Origin: Ruania zhangjianzhongii
GTDB lineage: Bacteria; Actinomycetota; Actinomycetes; Actinomycetales; Beutenbergiaceae
Length of the DNA: 64,000 nucleotides
Reading direction: 5' to 3'
Assembly: GCF_008000995.1 (NCBI RefSeq)
Contig: NZ_CP042828.1
Coordinates: 1,488,001 to 1,552,000, forward strand
Shown: positions 8,877 to 17,260 of the stretch, one piece after another
Numbering within the stretch: the first letter of the stretch is position 1
Layout: each line of letters begins with the position of its first letter
Made by a program: the position numbers and the translations under genes
The notes under the pieces: generated by a model
The model's database searches: none
Told to the model about the DNA's origin: nothing
The model's input: the letters and a program-made list of their open reading frames with translations, nothing else

Positions 8877-10384
8877 GCGCTTCCTCCCCGGCCGAGACCG
8901 CGGTGCCGACCGGTGGTGCTGGCCAGGAGCTGCACCACGAGGTCGAGCAGATCACCGAGGCTCTGGCCACCGCCGGTGCCCGCGTGCCCGGCGAAGCGAC
9001 CGCGGCCGCCCATACCGATCTGGCGCAGGTGACCGAGCGCCTAGCCCTGGGCGTGGACTACACCGTGGTCGCACTGGTCGGTGGCACCGGTTCGGGAAAA
9101 TCGTCCCTGTTCAACGCGATGTCCTCGTTGCAGTTCGCCGACGTCGGCGTGATCCGTCCGACCACCTCCCAGGCCGCCGCGTGCATCTGGGGGAGCAAGG
9201 CGACGGCGCTGCTCGACTTTCTCCAGGTCGCGCCCGACCGGCGGATCCAGCGGGAGTCGGCGCTGGACGGCGACGCTGAAGAAGGACTGGCCGGTCTCGT
9301 GCTCCTCGACCTGCCTGACCACGACTCGGTGGAGTCGGGGCACGCCGAGCAGGTGAACCGGCTGCTCCCACTGATCGATCTGCTCATCTGGGTGGTGGAC
9401 CCGCAGAAGTACGCCGACAACGTGCTGCACGAGGACTATCTGCGCGCACTGTCGGCACGGCACGAGGCGATGGTGGTGGTGATCAACCAGATCGACACGA
9501 TCCCGGACGCCACGCACGAGCAGGTGCGCGCTGACGTGGCCCGCCTCCTGGTGGAGGATGGCCTGACCGACGTGAAGATCGAGCTGGTCTCGGCACGCAC
9601 CGGGGACGGTATCGATGACCTGCGCTCGCTGCTCGCCGAGGTGATCGCCGGGGAGTCCGTGGCGGCACGGACCGCTCGGGACGAGGTGGCAGCGGTACGC
9701 CGACGGCTCTCCGGGCACGTGGGGGCCGCGGATCCGGCACCGCCGGAGGCTGCGCAGGTGGCCGAGGATCTGGCGACGGCGTCCGGGGTGCCGTCGGTGG
9801 CGGAGTCGATCCGCCGGGCGGTGGCCTCACCGCGCCCAGTGGCGCTGAGTGCTGTGCAACGTCCGGCAGGCAGCCGGACCGCGGCGATCCGGGACCGGTG
9901 GCTGGCAGCAGCGACTGCCGGTCTGCCTGCGCCGTGGTCCGACGCGGTCCAGGCCCAGGTAGCCACCGAGGAGTCGTTCGACGACCACGTGTGGACGGCA
10001 CTCGAAGGACAGCAGCTGCCCCGCAGCACCGACCGGGTGGCCAGCGGGCAGCGGTTGGTCGGCTTCGTAGCCGGCGGGCTCGGGCTGGCACTGCTGATCG
10101 CCGGCGCCGCGCTCTTCGCCGGGTCCGCCGTGGTTGGTGGCTCATTGGCCGGGGCGGGGGTGGCGCTGCTGCTCGCCTGCCTCGTGCTGATCGTCGTGGC
10201 CGGCAGGCGCAGGCGCCGCACCTCCGCCGAACGCGCTGAGGGCTATATGCAGAGCACGACGGCGGAGCTCGCCTCTGTGGTCTCAGCGGACCTGGTCCGG
10301 CCTGCTCAGGCACCTCTGGACCAGCACCGCACGGCGCGTGCCGGCATCCACGGCGATGCCACAGTTTCCACAGCCCGGGGGTGA
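8873..10384 (+). CDS. Dynamin-like GTPase with membrane hairpin, second of the pair
   Basis: 503 residues. G1 GGTGSGKSS at 70-78, RPTTSQA switch, G3 LLDLPDHDS near 144 and G4 NQID are present. Two hydrophobic segments at about 394-445 (GFVAGGLGLALLIAGAALFA and ALLLACLVLIVVAG) should anchor it in the membrane, while the first GTPase has none, so a membrane-bound/soluble heteromer is plausible. The GTG start overlaps the upstream stop, implying co-translation. YfjP-type annotation is an alternative. Confidence 0.8.
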   Translation: MSASSPAETAVPTGGAGQELHHEVEQITEALATAGARVPGEATAAAHTDLAQVTERLALGVDYTVVALVGGTGSGKSSLFNAMSSLQFADVGVIRPTTSQAAACIWGSKATALLDFLQVAPDRRIQRESALDGDAEEGLAGLVLLDLPDHDSVESGHAEQVNRLLPLIDLLIWVVDPQKYADNVLHEDYLRALSARHEAMVVVINQIDTIPDATHEQVRADVARLLVEDGLTDVKIELVSARTGDGIDDLRSLLAEVIAGESVAARTARDEVAAVRRRLSGHVGAADPAPPEAAQVAEDLATASGVPSVAESIRRAVASPRPVALSAVQRPAGSRTAAIRDRWLAAATAGLPAPWSDAVQAQVATEESFDDHVWTALEGQQLPRSTDRVASGQRLVGFVAGGLGLALLIAGAALFAGSAVVGGSLAGAGVALLLACLVLIVVAGRRRRRTSAERAEGYMQSTTAELASVVSADLVRPAQAPLDQHRTARAGIHGDATVSTARG

Positions 10385-10415
10385 GGCCCACCCGCGGTGT
10401 GCTCAGTTAGGTGAA

Positions 10416-10464
10416 GGTGACTCTATGCACCGGACAGGCCGGTGCCTGAGCAACTGGAGTCACC
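10416..10464 (+). promoter_or_regulatory. Nested hairpin sequestering the ssb ribosome-binding site
   Basis: GGTGACTC (10416-10423) pairs perfectly with GAGTCACC (10457-10464). Inside lies a second perfect stem, GCACCGG-acagg-CCGGTGC (10427-10445). The 3' outer arm contains the GGAG Shine-Dalgarno and ends directly before the ssb ATG, so folding would occlude initiation. Confidence 0.55.
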
Positions 10465-11061
10465 ATGGTCAACGAGATCGAGGTCACCCTTCGGGGCCAC
10501 GTGGGGCACGAGCCGAACCTGCTGGCGAGTCCGGGAAAGCAGACGTTCCTGCGGTTGAACGTCGCCAGTACGCCGCGGGTCCGCAGCCGCGAGGGGGAGT
10601 GGGGTGACGGCGCCACTCAATGGTTTGCGGTGAAGCTCTTCGGGGAGTTCGCCGAGCATGTGGCGCACAGTGTGCGCAAAGGAGATGCGGTGCTGGTCCG
10701 CGGCCGGTTGGAGCATGAGGAGTACCAGACCCGCGACGGTGAGCAGCGCTGGACTGCCGTGATCGTGGCCGACGCATTCGGCCCGGATCTGCGCACGGCC
10801 ACGGCGCACGTCACCCGCGCGGTTCGGCGCGCCGACGCCGAGACCGAGACCGGCTCGGCGGCTACCGAGGAGGCGAGCGAGCCCGCCGGAACTGCTGCCG
10901 ACTCTGCGTCGGAGGAGGAGGCGGATTCGGCCACGGAGGCGGGCGAGGCTACCGAGAGCAGCGAGGAGCAGGACGCCGGGGTGGACCTATCCGGATTCCA
11001 GGTGCTGCCCGATGACGACACCGAGACGGAGGAGTCGATGGCGGAGCGGATGAGCGCCTGA
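10465..11061 (+). CDS. ssb: Single-stranded DNA-binding protein (paralogue with acidic tail)
   Basis: 198 residues. Residues 1-110 form the OB fold (VTLRGHVGHEPNL, WFAVKLFGEFAEHVAHSV, GDAVLVRGRLEHEEYQTRDG). The C-terminal half is Glu/Ser/Ala-rich and disordered, and it ends ESMAERMSA rather than the DDDIPF-type tip that docks repair proteins. It is therefore probably the accessory SSB, not the replicative copy usually found with rpsF-rpsR-rplI. It follows the GTPase pair; the 5' leader can form an RBS-blocking hairpin. Confidence 0.9.
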   Translation: MVNEIEVTLRGHVGHEPNLLASPGKQTFLRLNVASTPRVRSREGEWGDGATQWFAVKLFGEFAEHVAHSVRKGDAVLVRGRLEHEEYQTRDGEQRWTAVIVADAFGPDLRTATAHVTRAVRRADAETETGSAATEEASEPAGTAADSASEEEADSATEAGEATESSEEQDAGVDLSGFQVLPDDDTETEESMAERMSA

Positions 11062-11156
11062 CCTGCGCCCGGGCTCCGATTGCCATGATCGGGGGGCGAC
11101 GGGCGTAGAGTGAGGGGTTGATCTAACCCTGAAACCTGCTCATCGCTGGGAGAAAA

Positions 11157-12839
11157 GTGGCCGAGTACATCTACTCGATGGTGAAGGCGCGCAAGGCGCA
11201 TGGCGACAAGGTCATCCTCGATGACGTGTCGATGTCGTTCCTGCCCGGAGCGAAGATCGGCATGGTCGGCCCGAACGGTGCCGGAAAGTCGACGATCCTG
11301 AAGATCATGGCTGGACTGGAACAACCCTCCAACGGTGACGCCCGGCTGGCCCCGGGCTACTCCGTGGGCATCCTCCTGCAGGAGCCGCCGCTGAACGAGG
11401 AGAAGACCGTTCTCGGCAACGTCGAAGAAGGCGTCAGCCAGATCAAGGGCAAGATCGACCGGTTCAACGAGATCGGCAACCAGATGGCCGAGCCGGACGC
11501 CGACTTCGATGCGCTGATGGCGGAGATGGGCAAGCTCCAGGGCGAGATCGACGCCGCCGACGCCTGGGACCTGGACTCCCAGCTCGAGCAGGCGATGGAT
11601 GCGCTGCAGCTGCCGCCGGGGGACGCGGAGGTCACCCACCTCTCCGGTGGTGAGCGCCGTCGAGTGGCGTTGGCCAAACTGCTCCTGGAGCAGCCCGATC
11701 TGCTCCTCCTCGACGAGCCGACGAACCACCTGGACGCGGAGAGCGTGCAGTGGCTCGAACAGCACCTGGCGAAGTACCCGGGCGCCGTCATCGCTGTCAC
11801 CCACGACCGGTACTTCCTCGACCATGTGGCCGGCTGGATCGCTGAGGTGGACCGGGGCCGGCTGTACCCCTACGAGGGCAACTACTCCACCTACCTGGAG
11901 AAGAAGTCCGCCCGGATGGAGATCCAGGGCAAGAAGGACGCCAAGCTGGCCAAGCGTCTTAAGGACGAGCTGGAGTGGGTGCGCTCCTCCGCGAAGGGTC
12001 GCCAGACCAAGTCCAGGGCGCGGTTGGCCCGGTACGAAGAGATGGCGGCCGAGGCGGAGCGCACCCGGAAGCTCGACTTCGAGGAGATCCAGATCCCGCC
12101 CGGCCCGCGCCTGGGCTCGCTGGTGATCGAGGCGGAGAACCTGAGGAAGGGCTTCGGCGACCGCCTGCTGATCGACGGGCTGAGCTTCACCTTGCCGCGG
12201 AACGGCATCGTCGGTGTGATCGGCCCGAACGGTGTGGGCAAGACCACCTTGTTCAAGTCGATCGTCGGGCTCGAAGAGCTGGACGGCGGCGAGCTGAAGG
12301 TCGGCGACAGCGTCAAGATCTCCTATGTGGACCAAGGTCGGGAGAACATCGACCCGAACAAGACCCTCTGGGAAGTGGTCTCCGACGGGCTGGACTTCAT
12401 CCAGGTGGGCAACGTGGAGATCCCCTCGCGGGCGTACGTCTCCCAGTTCGGGTTCAAGGGCCCGGACCAGCAGAAGCCGGCCGGAGTGCTCTCCGGCGGT
12501 GAGCGCAACCGGCTGAACCTGGCGCTGACCCTCAAGCAGGGCGGGAACCTGCTGCTGCTGGACGAGCCCACCAACGACCTGGACGTGGAGACCCTGGGCA
12601 GCCTGGAGAACGCACTGCTGAACTTCCCGGGTTCAGCCGTGGTGATCTCCCACGACCGGTGGTTCCTGGACCGTGTGGCCACGCACATCCTCGCCTATGA
12701 GGGCACCGAGGAGAACCCGGCGAACTGGTACTGGTTCGAGGGCAACTTCGCTGACTATGAGGAGAACAAGGTCGAGCGGATGGGGCCGGAGGCTGCCCGT
12801 CCGCACCGGGTCACCTACCGCAAGCTCACCCGCGACTGA
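11157..12839 (+). CDS. ettA: Energy-dependent translational throttle protein EttA (ABC-F)
   Basis: 560 residues with two ABC domains: Walker A GPNGAGKST and GPNGVGKTT; signatures LSGGERRRVALAKLL and LSGGERNRLNLALTL; Walker B LLLLDEPTNHLD and LLLLDEPTNDLD. The inter-domain linker (P-site tRNA-interaction motif) is rich in Lys/Arg. No membrane domain is present. EttA binds the ribosomal E site and gates the first peptide bond according to ADP/ATP ratio (established knowledge). GTG start 11157 follows GGGAGAAAA. Confidence 0.96.
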   Translation: MAEYIYSMVKARKAHGDKVILDDVSMSFLPGAKIGMVGPNGAGKSTILKIMAGLEQPSNGDARLAPGYSVGILLQEPPLNEEKTVLGNVEEGVSQIKGKIDRFNEIGNQMAEPDADFDALMAEMGKLQGEIDAADAWDLDSQLEQAMDALQLPPGDAEVTHLSGGERRRVALAKLLLEQPDLLLLDEPTNHLDAESVQWLEQHLAKYPGAVIAVTHDRYFLDHVAGWIAEVDRGRLYPYEGNYSTYLEKKSARMEIQGKKDAKLAKRLKDELEWVRSSAKGRQTKSRARLARYEEMAAEAERTRKLDFEEIQIPPGPRLGSLVIEAENLRKGFGDRLLIDGLSFTLPRNGIVGVIGPNGVGKTTLFKSIVGLEELDGGELKVGDSVKISYVDQGRENIDPNKTLWEVVSDGLDFIQVGNVEIPSRAYVSQFGFKGPDQQKPAGVLSGGERNRLNLALTLKQGGNLLLLDEPTNDLDVETLGSLENALLNFPGSAVVISHDRWFLDRVATHILAYEGTEENPANWYWFEGNFADYEENKVERMGPEAARPHRVTYRKLTRD

Positions 12840-12842
12840 GCT

Positions 12843-13304
12843 ATGGGCCGCATGCGGGTGCCGGTGCAGATGCGCTGGGCGGACCTGGACGCCTACGGGC
12901 ATGTGAACAATGCCGCGATGCTCACTCTTCTGGAGGAGGCGCGCATCGCGGTGTTCTGGACCAGTCAGGGCGAGGAGTCGATGGTCTCCGGCGCCAAGGT
13001 GCTCTCTGGCGGCCCGGGCAGCGATACGCACACCCTGGTGGCGCGTCAGGAGATCGAGTACCTGGCGCCGCTGTCCTACAGCCAGGACCCGGTGGGCGTG
13101 GAGCTCTGGATCGGGCAGATCGGCGGAGCAAGCCTGCTGGTCTGCTACGAGGTGCTCACTCCCACCGGTGAGGTCTGTGCCCGGGCCGCGAGCTCGATCG
13201 TGAAAGTCGACGCCGGTACCGGCCGCCCCGCCCGGTTCAGCGATGCCGAACGGGAGGCGCTGGCCCCACTGGTGGACGATCCGGTGGAGTTCCGGCGGCG
13301 GTAG
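12843..13304 (+). CDS. Acyl-CoA thioesterase, hotdog fold (4HBT/FadM type)
   Basis: 153 residues, beginning 3 nt after the ettA stop. VQMRWADLDAYGHVNNAAML holds the catalytic Asp of the 4HBT family within the D-x-x-G-H-V-N-N motif, followed by the hotdog helix LLEEARIAVFW. It hydrolyses acyl-CoA thioesters; chain length specificity cannot be read. The ettA-thioesterase pairing is common in actinobacteria, although no mechanistic link is known. Confidence 0.88.
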   Translation: MGRMRVPVQMRWADLDAYGHVNNAAMLTLLEEARIAVFWTSQGEESMVSGAKVLSGGPGSDTHTLVARQEIEYLAPLSYSQDPVGVELWIGQIGGASLLVCYEVLTPTGEVCARAASSIVKVDAGTGRPARFSDAEREALAPLVDDPVEFRRR

Positions 13305-13319
13305 CCTGACCGACCCCAC

Positions 13320-13410
13320 CGCGACCTCGCGCCGGGAGCGACCTGGCCCGGCAGCGACCCGGCCCGGCAGCGACCCGGCCTCGCAGCGACCTCGCGCGGG
13401 TAGCGACCTC
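13320..13410. repeat. Imperfect GCGACC-type short tandem repeats
   Basis: Units of about 12-18 bp built on AGCGACC(C/T)GGCCCGG recur six to seven times just downstream of the thioesterase gene. No reading frame or operator function is evident. Confidence 0.5.
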
Positions 13411-13416
13411 ACCCTC

Positions 13417-13479
13417 GGAATCCACTTGGTCCCTCGGAATCCGCTTCCTCCTGGATTCGGAGGGGGCAAGTGGATTTCC
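13417..13479. terminator. Long imperfect hairpin, possible terminator
   Basis: GGAATCCACTTG (13417-13428) pairs with CAAGTGGATTTCC (13467-13479). An inner arm pair, CTCGGAATCC/GGATTCGGAG (13433-13442 and 13453-13462), matches at 9 of 10 positions. It sits between convergent genes, so bidirectional termination is plausible, but there is no T-tract. Confidence 0.45.
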
Positions 13480-13506
13480 AGGGCCGGGCAGGTCCCGGGA
13501 CCGAAC

Positions 13507-13551
13507 GCTCCCTGGTGCGGCGACCTCGTACGGCCTGCCGCACGAGGGAGC
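13507..13551. terminator. 15-bp hairpin between thioesterase gene and ectD
   Basis: GCTCCCTGGTGCGGC (13507-13521) and GCCGCACGAGGGAGC (13537-13551) pair with one mismatch. It is the second of two large hairpins separating the convergent transcription units, probably the terminator of the ectoine cluster. Confidence 0.5.
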
Positions 13552-13589
13552 ATTCGCCCTCGCTAGCTCGGCTGGCTAGCTCGGGTCCG

Positions 13590-14483
13590 CTAGCGCAGCG
13601 GGGTGACGTCCCGGTTGCCGATGTAGCCGGGTCGCGGTGCCGGGGCGGCGTACGGCTCCTCCAGCGCGTTCTCCACGCTGTTGAACACCAGGAAGATGTT
13701 CGACCGGGGGAACGGAGTGATGTTGTTCCCGGACCCGTGCATGATGTTCGCATCGAACCACAGCGCCGAACCTGCCGGACCGGTGAACTGGTCGATCCCG
13801 TGCTCGGCGGCCATCCGGGTGATCGCGGCCTCGCTGGGCACCCCCACGGTCTGTTCCTTCAGCGAGGAGGCGTAGTTGTCCTCCGGGGTGACGCCCACAC
13901 CGGGGATGAACGTGCGGTGCGAGCCCGGGATGACCATCAGGCCGCCGTTGAACGGATAGTTCGGCGTCAGGGCGATCGAGCAGCTCACCGCCCGGGGCAG
14001 CGGCATACCGTCCTCGGCGTGCCAGGTCTCGAAGTCGGAGTGCCAGTAGAAGCCGGTCCCCTGGAAACCCGGCATGTAGTTCACCCGGGTCTGGTGCAGG
14101 TACACCTCGGACCCGAGCAACTGGCGCGCCCGGTCCAGCAGCCGAGGGTCGCGGCTGAGCGCATCGATCGGCGCGCTGAAGTCCTGGACCTCGAAGAGGG
14201 AGCGGACCTGGCCGGAGGCCTTCTCGGTGATCACGCGCTCGTCGCTGCGCAGTGTGGCGTCAGAGGTGAGCCGGGTCAGCTCGGCGCCGAACGTCTCCAC
14301 CTCCTCGGCGCTGAGGAAATCCTCACAGATGGTGAAGCCGCGTTCTTCGTGAGTCCTCAGTGTGTCAGCGTCGAACGGACCGTCCGAGGCCGAACCCCAC
14401 ACAGTGGGGTGCTCGCGGGCGATCGGATCCTCAGTGCTCACGCGCGTGGGGTAAGCGTCCGTCCGTGCGGTAGCGGCTGTCAT
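13590..14483 (-). CDS. ectD: Ectoine hydroxylase
   Basis: 297 residues from ATG 14483 behind AAAGGAG. This Fe(II)/2-oxoglutarate dioxygenase has the EctD signature FYWHSDFETWHAEDGMPLPR, where H-x-D supplies two iron ligands, and a later IMHGSGNN segment with the distal His. NIFLVFNSVEN near the C-terminus is also family-typical. It converts ectoine to 5-hydroxyectoine, giving extra heat/desiccation protection. Two strong hairpins separate it from ectC, so it may be expressed separately. Confidence 0.95.
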   Translation of the reverse strand: MTAATARTDAYPTRVSTEDPIAREHPTVWGSASDGPFDADTLRTHEERGFTICEDFLSAEEVETFGAELTRLTSDATLRSDERVITEKASGQVRSLFEVQDFSAPIDALSRDPRLLDRARQLLGSEVYLHQTRVNYMPGFQGTGFYWHSDFETWHAEDGMPLPRAVSCSIALTPNYPFNGGLMVIPGSHRTFIPGVGVTPEDNYASSLKEQTVGVPSEAAITRMAAEHGIDQFTGPAGSALWFDANIMHGSGNNITPFPRSNIFLVFNSVENALEEPYAAPAPRPGYIGNRDVTPLR

Positions 14484-14511
14484 CGATTCTCCTTTCGTCG
14501 GCGAAAACGCC

Positions 14512-14544
14512 GCACCCGGTGCGGCAGTTGGCCGCACCGGGTGC
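14512..14544 (-). terminator. Perfect 14-bp hairpin upstream of ectD
   Basis: GCACCCGGTGCGGC and GCCGCACCGGGTGC are exact complements around a 5-nt loop, and TTTT follows shortly on the minus strand (around 14504). It lies ~29 nt before the ectD start and looks like a terminator or attenuator between ectC and ectD. Confidence 0.6.
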
Positions 14545-14585
14545 TAGATGACGACACCGTGGTGCCGCCAGGTCCTTCCAGCGCA

Positions 14586-14638
14586 AACGCCCTCCCGCGC
14601 GGTGCAGATCATCAGATCTGCTCGCGCGGAAGAGCGTT
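14586..14638 (-). terminator. Extended hairpin after ectC
   Basis: Stacked arms AACGC/GCGTT, CCGCGCG/CGCGCGG and GCAGATC/GATCTGC close around the loop ATCA. The structure begins ~30 nt downstream of the ectC stop and could terminate the ectABC message or protect its 3' end. Confidence 0.55.
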
Positions 14639-14670
14639 CGCGAGGTACTACTGAGGGGCCGCGTTGCGAA

Positions 14671-15063
14671 TCAGGCCTCTTCGACGATCAACGGGTACAC
14701 GCCATTCTCGTCGTGCACCTCCCGGCCGGTCACCGGCGGGTTGAACACGCACACACACCGGATCTCGGTGCGTGGGCGCACCCGGTGCTTGTCGTGGTTG
14801 TTCAGCAGGTACAGCGAGCCCGGCGCCAACTGGTGCACCTCACCGGTAGCCAGGTCCTCGATCTCGCCCTCACCATGGGTGATGAAGACGGCCTCGATGT
14901 GGTTGGCGTACCAGAAGTAGTTGTCGGTACCGGCGTACAGAGTCGTCTCGTGTACGGAGAAGCCCACACCCTCGCGGGCGAGGATGATGCGCTTGCTGCG
15001 CCAGTTCTCGGTCTTGATGTCATCCTCGGTGTCGGTGACGTCGTCGAGGGTGCGAACGAGCAT
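14671..15063 (-). CDS. ectC: L-ectoine synthase
   Basis: 130 residues, normal length. A cupin fold with MLVRTLDDV at the N-terminus and the metal/substrate block [35 protein letters not shown] and the [20 protein letters not shown] segment are diagnostic. It cyclises N-gamma-acetyl-diaminobutyrate to ectoine. It lies 39 nt downstream of ectB in the usual ectABC order. Confidence 0.97.
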   Translation of the reverse strand: MLVRTLDDVTDTEDDIKTENWRSKRIILAREGVGFSVHETTLYAGTDNYFWYANHIEAVFITHGEGEIEDLATGEVHQLAPGSLYLLNNHDKHRVRPRTEIRCVCVFNPPVTGREVHDENGVYPLIVEEA

Positions 15064-15102
15064 GAACGGGTCCTTATCTCTGGTGACGGTTGTCGATGCT
15101 GC

Positions 15103-16365
15103 TCAGGCTACGGCGTCCGCCGTGGCCTGGCGCAGGATATCGAGACCGCGAGCCAGCTCCTCGTTCGTCAGCGTCAGCGGCGGCAGCAGCTTGATCACCT
15201 CGTCGCGCGGACCGGAGGTCTCCACCAGCAGACCGGCCTCGAAGGCGTTGCGGCAGGTGGCGGCAGCGTGGTCCGGGTTGGTGAACTCGAGCCCACGGGC
15301 CAGGCCGCGACCCTTGGCGGACAGGCCGTGCTCCGGGTGGTCGGCGACGATCGTGTTCAGCGCCGACTCCGCGAACGCACCCTTGGCGATCGTGGAGCGC
15401 TGCAGGTCGTCATCGGACCAGTAGGTGCGGATCGCCTCGGCTCCGGTGACGAAGGCCGGTGCGAACCCGCGGAAGGTGCCGTTGTGCTCACCCGGCTCCC
15501 ACACGTCCAGCTCGGGACGCAGCAGGGTCAGCGCGAGCGGCAGGCCGTAGCCGCTGATCGACTTGGACAGGCAGATGATGTCCGGGACGATCCCGGCCTC
15601 TTCGAAGCTGAAGAAGCCGCCGGTGCGGCCGCAGCCCATCTGGATGTCGTCGACGATCAGGATGATGCCCTGCTCCTTGCACAGCGAGGAGAGCTGACGC
15701 AGCCACTCCCGCCGGGCGGTGTTCACGCCGCCTTCGCCCTGCACGGTCTCCACGATCACGGCAGCCGGGGTGTTCAGGCCCGAGCCGGCATCGTTGAGCA
15801 ACCGCTCGAGGTACATGAAGTCCGGCACGTCACCGTCGAAGTAGTCGTCGTACGGCATCGGCGTGGCGTGCACCAGCGGGATACCGGCGCCGCCGCGCTT
15901 CATCGAGTTCCCGGTCACCGACAGGGCGCCCAGGGTCATCCCGTGGAAGGCGTTGGTGAACGTCACCACCGACTCCCGGCCGGTCACCTTGCGGGCGAGC
16001 TTCAGCGCGGCCTCGACGGCGTTGGCGCCACCCGGCCCGGGGAACATCACCGTGTGGTCCAGGCCGCGTGGGCGCAGAATCTGGTCGGTGAAGGTGGAGA
16101 GGAAGTCGGTGCGGGCCGTGGTGAGCATGTCCAGGGAGTGCACCACGTTGTCACCGGCGAGGTACTTGATCAGTACCTCCTTCAGGTGGCGGTTGTTGTG
16201 GCCGTAGTTCATCACGCCGGCACCGGCGAAGAAGTCCAGGTACTGGTCGCCTTCCTCGTTGTACATGAAGCTGCCCTGGGCCTTGGTGAACGTGGTCGGC
16301 CAGGTGCGGGAGTAGCTACGGACACCAGACTCAAGAGCAGTGGCATCGATACTGGTGAGTGTCAT
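15103..16365 (-). CDS. ectB: Diaminobutyrate-2-oxoglutarate aminotransferase
   Basis: 420 residues from ATG 16365. Class-III PLP transaminase: NAFHGMTLGALSVTGN, VQGEGGVNTA, and LIVDDIQMGCGRTGGFFSFE with the PLP-binding Asp; the Schiff-base Lys is in ICLSKSISGYGLPL. It makes L-2,4-diaminobutyrate from aspartate semialdehyde, the first ectoine-specific step. ATG 16365 was preferred over a longer frame because the family starts near LESGVRSYSRTWP. Confidence 0.96.
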   Translation of the reverse strand: MTLTSIDATALESGVRSYSRTWPTTFTKAQGSFMYNEEGDQYLDFFAGAGVMNYGHNNRHLKEVLIKYLAGDNVVHSLDMLTTARTDFLSTFTDQILRPRGLDHTVMFPGPGGANAVEAALKLARKVTGRESVVTFTNAFHGMTLGALSVTGNSMKRGGAGIPLVHATPMPYDDYFDGDVPDFMYLERLLNDAGSGLNTPAAVIVETVQGEGGVNTARREWLRQLSSLCKEQGIILIVDDIQMGCGRTGGFFSFEEAGIVPDIICLSKSISGYGLPLALTLLRPELDVWEPGEHNGTFRGFAPAFVTGAEAIRTYWSDDDLQRSTIAKGAFAESALNTIVADHPEHGLSAKGRGLARGLEFTNPDHAAATCRNAFEAGLLVETSGPRDEVIKLLPPLTLTNEELARGLDILRQATADAVA

Positions 16366-16482
16366 GTGAGGTCGCTTTCCTTCGTGAGGTTGCGGATCAG
16401 GTCGGGTCACGCGGTGCGAGCCGCGCGCAGCACGCCGAGGCCGGGAAGGCCGGCGCAGCCTGTGGCTATCAGGTGCGTGGAA

Positions 16483-17055
16483 TCAGCTCCTCGAGAGCGG
16501 ACTGATCAGGAGGCGGGGTTCCGCCTCGTGCCCATCGGGGAAGTCTTCGGCCCGCACACCCGCGGACCAGCTGAGCTCGGCGCCCCGGTTGCGAGCGAAG
16601 GCGGCGAACAATCGTCGGGAGGCGGTGTTGGACTCGGTCACGGTCGCTTCCATCGCCTCGACCTCGGGCAGGCCGTCGACGAGATCGTCGAGCATCCGGG
16701 CAGCGACCCGCCGACCGCGCTGGTCGCTGCGCACCGCCACCTGCCAGACGAACACGTGACTCGGGCGGGCCGGGGGACAGTAGCCGAGCACGAAGCCGAC
16801 CACCTCACCGCCGCTGACGGCGACGCGGCAGGTGGCCGCGAAGTCGTCGGCAAGGATCAAGTAGGCGTAGGAAGTGTTCAGGTCCAGTTCGCCGCCGTCG
16901 CGGGCGAGGCGCCACATCGCGGCGCCTTCGCCGGCCTCAGGCGGGCGGATCTGCAGCGGCTCGTCGGACGCCGTCGGGGTGGTGCTGAGGATGTCGGTGG
17001 TAGCTGAGGGTTCAGGAGTACCAGGGCGCGTATCGGACTCAGTCGGTAGTGGCAT
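16483..17055 (-). CDS. ectA: L-2,4-diaminobutyrate N-acetyltransferase
   Basis: 190 residues from ATG 17055; ATG 17079 (198 aa) is the alternative. GNAT fold: IRPPEAGEGAAMWRLARD, DLNTSYAYLILADDFAATC, FVWQVAVRSDQRGRRVAARML (acetyl-CoA loop) and TVTESNTASRRLF are all EctA-like. The product acetylates diaminobutyrate. A -10-like TACCGT lies 9 nt before ATG 17055 on the minus strand, with TTTCAA 17 bp upstream, so transcription may start at or near this codon. Confidence 0.93.
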   Translation of the reverse strand: MPLPTESDTRPGTPEPSATTDILSTTPTASDEPLQIRPPEAGEGAAMWRLARDGGELDLNTSYAYLILADDFAATCRVAVSGGEVVGFVLGYCPPARPSHVFVWQVAVRSDQRGRRVAARMLDDLVDGLPEVEAMEATVTESNTASRRLFAAFARNRGAELSWSAGVRAEDFPDGHEAEPRLLISPLSRS

Positions 17056-17212
17056 ACGGCTTCTACGGTAGGCAGTCATTGACGAGATTGAAACCGGTCC
17101 TTGACCGGAATCGGGCGATTCCCGCCGACAGCGGGCATGGAGATACTCGCTCGCTGCTGCGGGAAACCTGGGGGCACCGGACGGCCGGAAAACTCCCTCC
17201 AGATTGAGTCCA

Positions 17213-17260
17213 TATAGTGAGACGGCCCGGGAGGTCGGAACCCGATCCCTCGATATCGAG
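17213..17260 (+). promoter_or_regulatory. murQ promoter -10 and start-proximal palindrome
   Basis: TATAGT (17213-17218) is a near-consensus -10 box; no good -35 was found. CTCGATATCGAG (17249-17260), a perfect 12-bp palindrome, abuts the chosen murQ ATG and could be a repressor site, as MurR-type repressors control murQ elsewhere. No such regulator gene is in view. Confidence 0.4.

Noticed and set aside
14548-17007. 819-codon open frame antisense to ectC-ectB-ectA
   Set aside because: It is a third-position GC shadow of three well-supported ectoine genes; its composition is low-complexity and it has no domain.
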